Positions 53,149 through 55,677 of a DNA stretch of 55,677 nucleotides are shown in pieces (the stretch's first letter is position 1; each line of letters starts with the position of its first letter). A model generated the notes under the pieces. It saw nothing but the letters and a program-made list of their open reading frames with translations. It was not told the DNA's origin and did not search any database. This DNA comes from Paenibacillus sp. S150. Its GTDB lineage: Bacteria; Bacillota; Bacilli; Paenibacillales; Paenibacillaceae. The translations under genes were made by a program, and so were the position numbers. The stretch lies in contig NZ_JACBYI010000049.1 in the NCBI RefSeq assembly GCF_019352175.1, positions 1-55,677 of the forward strand. The letters run 5' to 3'.

Positions 53149-53784
53149 CTATCTCCACTGTGCAATGGTGTCGATAGGCAGACGTACGGATGCATAGCCA
53201 GCATCTGCGGCTTGGCCGATGGAGATCAGCATGACCGGAACATAGCGCTCCTTGTCCATGCCGAAGGCTTCGGCAATCTGGTCCTTTTCGAAGCCGCCGA
53301 TAGGATTGGTATCGTAGCCATGGGCACGGGCGGCCAGCATCAGCTGCATGGAGACCAGTCCGCCGTCAATCATAATTGTTTCTCTGTTGACATCAGCCGG
53401 CAGCGCAGCAAAATGTGCTCCCAGAACAGCCAGCTGTCTTTCCTTGACTTCAGCAGGCATCAGTCCGCGTTCAACAGCCGCACCATAAATTTCTTCGGCA
53501 TAATCGAAATTGTTCATATCTGCAAAAACCGCAATCACAGCCGCAGAGGTCTCTACCTGCTGCTGGTTGAATTTGGCGAGCGGCGCCAGCTTGGCTTTGC
53601 CTTCTGCACTCTCAATCACCAGAAAACGCCAAGGCTGCATGTTCACCGATGAGGGCGCCAATGTGGCTTCGGTAAGAATCTCTGTCATTTCCTCTTGGCT
53701 GATTTTGACGGAGGTGTCATATTTGCGGATCGAGCGGCGTCCTGTGATAATGCTGTTGAAATCATTGGTTTTGACAGTGTTCAT
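53149..53784 (-). CDS. Nitroreductase-family FMN oxidoreductase
   Basis: The 211-residue protein has the FMN-binding start ITGRRSIRKYDTSVKISQEE and APSSVNMQPWRFLVI, a mid SMQLMLAARAHGYDTNPIGG, and a C-terminal VPVMLISIGQAA. It reduces quinones, nitro compounds or flavin using NAD(P)H. The ribosome binding site is AAGGAG. Directly upstream is a MarR gene on the same strand (42-bp gap), which suggests electrophile- or quinone-responsive control. Confidence 0.92.
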   Translation of the reverse strand: MNTVKTNDFNSIITGRRSIRKYDTSVKISQEEMTEILTEATLAPSSVNMQPWRFLVIESAEGKAKLAPLAKFNQQQVETSAAVIAVFADMNNFDYAEEIYGAAVERGLMPAEVKERQLAVLGAHFAALPADVNRETIMIDGGLVSMQLMLAARAHGYDTNPIGGFEKDQIAEAFGMDKERYVPVMLISIGQAADAGYASVRLPIDTIAQWR

Positions 53785-53826
53785 GAATGGTTAACTCCTT
53801 CATTATAGTTTGATTATAGGTTATAG

Positions 53827-54255
53827 CTACAGTAAATTGATATTATACTGCAGCCGGGCAAGCAGCTCTGCGAGCGCTGCACGCTCCTGCTCATCAAAAC
53901 CGGAGAGCAGGCTGCCGATGAACCGGCTCTTCTCTTCCTTGTAAGAGCGGATTCTCTCTCTTCCCTGTACGGTAAGGGAGACCAGCGTCACTCTGTTGTC
54001 GGCGGGATTGTTGCGGCGGGAAATCATGCCGTTCTCCTCCAGCCCCTTCAGGTGGCGGGTGACAGCGGCGGCATCAATATCGATTTGCTTTTGCAGCGAG
54101 CTTTGGCTGATCTCAGTACCCTGGAACAACTCGTGGAGCAGACGGAGACGGGTGGGACTAATGCCCGCACAGCGCTCGAAGGTCGGCGTAATCGCCTTGT
54201 TCAGCGCCTGCAGCCGTTCAAAGATGCGTTCTTCCCCAGGCAAATGTTCAGTCAA
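53827..54255 (-). CDS. MarR-family regulator
   Basis: The 142-residue winged-helix regulator has ISPTRLRLLHELFQGTEISQ, the recognition region DAAAVTRHLKGLEENGMISRR and wing PADNRVTLVSLT. The start is TTG 54255 with AGGGGG in front; upstream in-frame ATG 54285 lacks a ribosome binding site. One cysteine (in FERCAGISP) lies near the N-terminal helix and might be redox-active (inference). It is first in the marR-nitroreductase-ABM-aminotransferase series and divergent from the nitrilase-family gene. Confidence 0.9.
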   Translation of the reverse strand: MTEHLPGEERIFERLQALNKAITPTFERCAGISPTRLRLLHELFQGTEISQSSLQKQIDIDAAAVTRHLKGLEENGMISRRNNPADNRVTLVSLTVQGRERIRSYKEEKSRFIGSLLSGFDEQERAALAELLARLQYNINLL

Positions 54256-54323
54256 GATTAACCCCCTAACACAAATAGATTGCACAAAATTCTTTTGACA
54301 AGCATCACTTTACACCTTTATCA

Positions 54324-54335
54324 TTGACCCGTCAA
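54324..54335. promoter_or_regulatory. Palindrome TTGAC-CC-GTCAA overlapping divergent promoters
   Basis: On the minus strand it contains the -35 box of a good marR promoter (TTGACG, 17-bp spacer, TAAAGT). On the plus strand it directly follows a TTGACA-N18-TATCAT promoter (54295-54324). It is a candidate MarR operator. Confidence 0.5.
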
Positions 54336-54361
54336 CTAATAATTCCGCTCTATTGATTTCC

Positions 54362-54390
54362 TTGCCGGGGCGGATGCTTGCCCGTACAAT
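54362..54390 (+). promoter_or_regulatory. Candidate promoter of nitrilase-family gene
   Basis: TTGCCG (54362-54367), a 17-bp spacer and TACAAT (54385-54390), 39 bases before the start codon. Confidence 0.55.
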
Positions 54391-54429
54391 CAAAGTATAG
54401 TTTGGCTCACAACCTAAGGAGGCCCGTTC

Positions 54430-55209
54430 ATGAAAATCTCCCTGCTTCAGCTCGACATAGCCTTTGGCAATCCAGCGGTGAATTATGCTGCCGCAGAACG
54501 AAAAATCCGCGAGGCGGCAGCTGAAGGCACGGAATGTGTAATTCTTCCCGAGCTGTGGACGACCGGATACGATTTAACCAGGCTTGCGGAAATTGCCGAT
54601 GCTGAGGGCAGCACGACCAAGGCTGTGATGTCAGGCCTGGCCCGTGAGCTGGGCATCCATATTGTGGCCGGCTCCGTCGCCAGCAGGCATGTCAGCGGCA
54701 TCACCAACAGCATGTATGTGTTCAACCGTACCGGAGAGCTCGCCGGCGAGTACAGCAAGCTGCATCTGTTCCGGCTGATGGATGAGCATCTGTACCTGAA
54801 GCCTGGCGCAGCCAAAGGGCTGTTCACGCTGGACGGGGCAAGCTGCGCCGGGCTGATCTGCTACGATATCCGCTTCCCCGAATGGGTCCGCGCCCATACG
54901 GCGCTCGGGGCCGAGGTGCTGTTCATCAGTGCCGAATGGCCGCTGCCGCGCCTTGCCCACTGGCGTGCGCTGCTGATCAGCCGGGCCATCGAGAATCAAT
55001 GCTATGTCGCAGCATGCAACCGTGCGGGCAAGGACCCGGCGAATATCTTTGCCGGCCATTCCATGATTATTGATCCCTGGGGAGAGGTGGTCTGCGAAGC
55101 ATCGGGAAGCGAGGAAATTCTGACCGGCGAGATCGATTTGCAGAAGGTGCGCGAGGTCCGGGTGCAGATTCCGATCTTCTCCGACCGGAGACCGGAGCTG
55201 TATCTGTAA
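54430..55209 (+). CDS. mtnU: Carbon-nitrogen hydrolase, MtnU/omega-amidase-like
   Basis: This 259-residue nitrilase-superfamily amidase has a complete catalytic triad: E41 (ILPELWTTGYD), K110 (GEYSKLHLF) and C144 (GLICYDIRFPEW). It resembles B. subtilis MtnU (YkrU), an omega-amidase that removes the 2-oxoglutaramate formed when glutamine serves as amino donor for MtnE. The ribosome binding site is AAGGAGG. It is divergent from marR. The two methionine-salvage-like genes flank a redox-stress module here. Confidence 0.88.
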   Translation: MKISLLQLDIAFGNPAVNYAAAERKIREAAAEGTECVILPELWTTGYDLTRLAEIADAEGSTTKAVMSGLARELGIHIVAGSVASRHVSGITNSMYVFNRTGELAGEYSKLHLFRLMDEHLYLKPGAAKGLFTLDGASCAGLICYDIRFPEWVRAHTALGAEVLFISAEWPLPRLAHWRALLISRAIENQCYVAACNRAGKDPANIFAGHSMIIDPWGEVVCEASGSEEILTGEIDLQKVREVRVQIPIFSDRRPELYL

Positions 55210-55219
55210 TCCGCCGGCT

Positions 55220-55267
55220 GTTGGGGCGGGCAGGTGTTGGGGCGGGCAGGTGTTGGGGCGGGCAGGT
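55220..55267. repeat. Three tandem copies of a 16-bp G-rich repeat
   Basis: GTTGGGGCGGGCAGGT is repeated exactly at 55220, 55236 and 55252, starting 11 bases after the mtnU-like stop codon. The runs GGGG, GGG and GG could allow G-quadruplex formation on the plus strand. Confidence 0.9.
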
Positions 55268-55422
55268 GTCAAGCAGGGCTTTTCCAGTGTATATCCTTAG
55301 TCTTACATGGGTTACTGGCCTTTCCCTGCGGGAAGTGGCCTGGACTTCCAATTCCGAGGGCCGAAGTGGAAAAGCAAACCTGCTCCGGGTCATTTGCCCA
55401 CCAAACCAGCCCTAAATAAGCT

Positions 55423-55558
55423 GAACTTGAAACATTAATAAAAAGGGCAGCCAGCCTTAGTGGTAAAAAGGAACACTAATCCAGCGCATTCGGATTCCGG
55501 ATCATCCTTAGTGGGAAAAAGTACAACTAAGTCGGCCGAAATCAGCCGTATGGGATGG
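55423..55558. repeat. Repeat family 2, second copy
   Basis: It aligns through its length with 24416-24554. It shares GAACTTGAA, AAAGGGCAGCCA, two TTAGTGG..AAAAAG..CTAA units 51 bp apart (55457 and 55508), GCATTCGG and GGATCATCC. The inverted units present at 24561 and 24612 are missing. Otherwise no gene is visible in 55268-55606. Confidence 0.85.
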
Positions 55559-55606
55559 CGTAAAATAGTATGTGTAAGGATCGGGGAGTCTAGTAAACGA
55601 CAAAAA

Positions 55607-55655
55607 AGTAGGGTATCCTTGGGATTGCAAAGTCACCAAGAAAAGGAGCCCTACT
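55607..55655 (+). promoter_or_regulatory. Hairpin sequestering a ribosome binding site
   Basis: AGTAGGG and TCCTT pair with AAGGA and CCCTACT; the 3' arm contains the AAGGAG ribosome binding site (55643-55648) of the ORF starting at 55658. Such occlusion is typical of transposase genes, where it limits translation from incoming transcripts. Confidence 0.55.
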
Positions 55656-55657
55656 CA

Positions 55658-55677
55658 ATGACCAGTATACAACAAAA
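55658..55677 (+). CDS. Start of a truncated ORF, possibly a transposase
   Basis: Only ATG and five further codons (M-T-S-I-Q-Q) are in the window, behind a good AAGGAG site. The leader hairpin and position after repeat sequence suggest the left end of an insertion sequence. Too little is visible to assign a family. Confidence 0.4.

Overview
The window looks like chromosomal DNA of an endospore-forming Firmicute, most likely Paenibacillus or a close relative. Supporting signs are strong AGGAGG-type ribosome binding sites with frequent GTG and TTG starts, a complete tetracistronic spore-germinant receptor operon, YneF, bacilliredoxin, a KinB-like sensor kinase, a glgC-glgD pair, and moderately GC-rich genes separated by AT-rich or repeat-filled gaps. 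I see no rRNA, tRNA, CRISPR array or prophage. The only mobile-element hint is a transposase-like start cut by the right edge.

Layout. 1-4.5 kb: a 51-bp tandem hairpin array, aconitase, a frameshifted LuxR-type gene and an IclR-family regulator; aconitase and the regulator share a near-identical palindrome directly in front of their ribosome binding sites. 4.8-12.7 kb: an alpha/beta hydrolase, a superoxide dismutase fused to a helical N-terminal domain, folE, yneF, the lepB-queG-ogt operon, an acetyltransferase and a second, ordinary sodA. 12.9-24.1 kb: mutY, acpS, a hydrolase, nadE, a bacilliredoxin, a KinB-like kinase, a ytfP-like flavoprotein, an ecsA/ecsB-type ABC transporter and a divergent MarR regulator. 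24.1-33.0 kb: a repeat-rich gap, a DHA2-type drug exporter overlapping an acetyltransferase gene, free-methionine-sulfoxide reductase, and glgC-glgD-glgP without glgA or glgB. 33.5-40.8 kb: a two-component system, a minimal FAD protein, and a cell-surface glycosylation cassette (GT39-like membrane transferase, polyprenyl-phosphate GT2, UTP-glucose-1-phosphate uridylyltransferase). 41-47 kb: a phosphotransferase, a small hydrolase and the ger operon (A-C-D-B). 47-55.7 kb: an alkyltransferase-like protein, DUF1361, arsR-sulP, an unknown beta-rich protein, and a methionine-salvage-like aminotransferase and omega-amidase that flank a marR-nitroreductase-monooxygenase module.

Functional threads. 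Oxidative and alkylation defence is dense (two SODs, bacilliredoxin, MsrC-like, Ogt, Atl, MutY, nitroreductase). UDP-glucose synthesis sits with a lipid-linked glycosyl transfer pair, which suggests extracytoplasmic glucosylation of a wall polymer.

The most unusual non-coding content is two dispersed repeat families. One, about 100 bp long, folds into a branched structure and usually abuts terminators. The other is built from 51-bp hairpin units and may be related to the array at the left edge. All identifications come from reading the sequence and translations; none was checked by database search.
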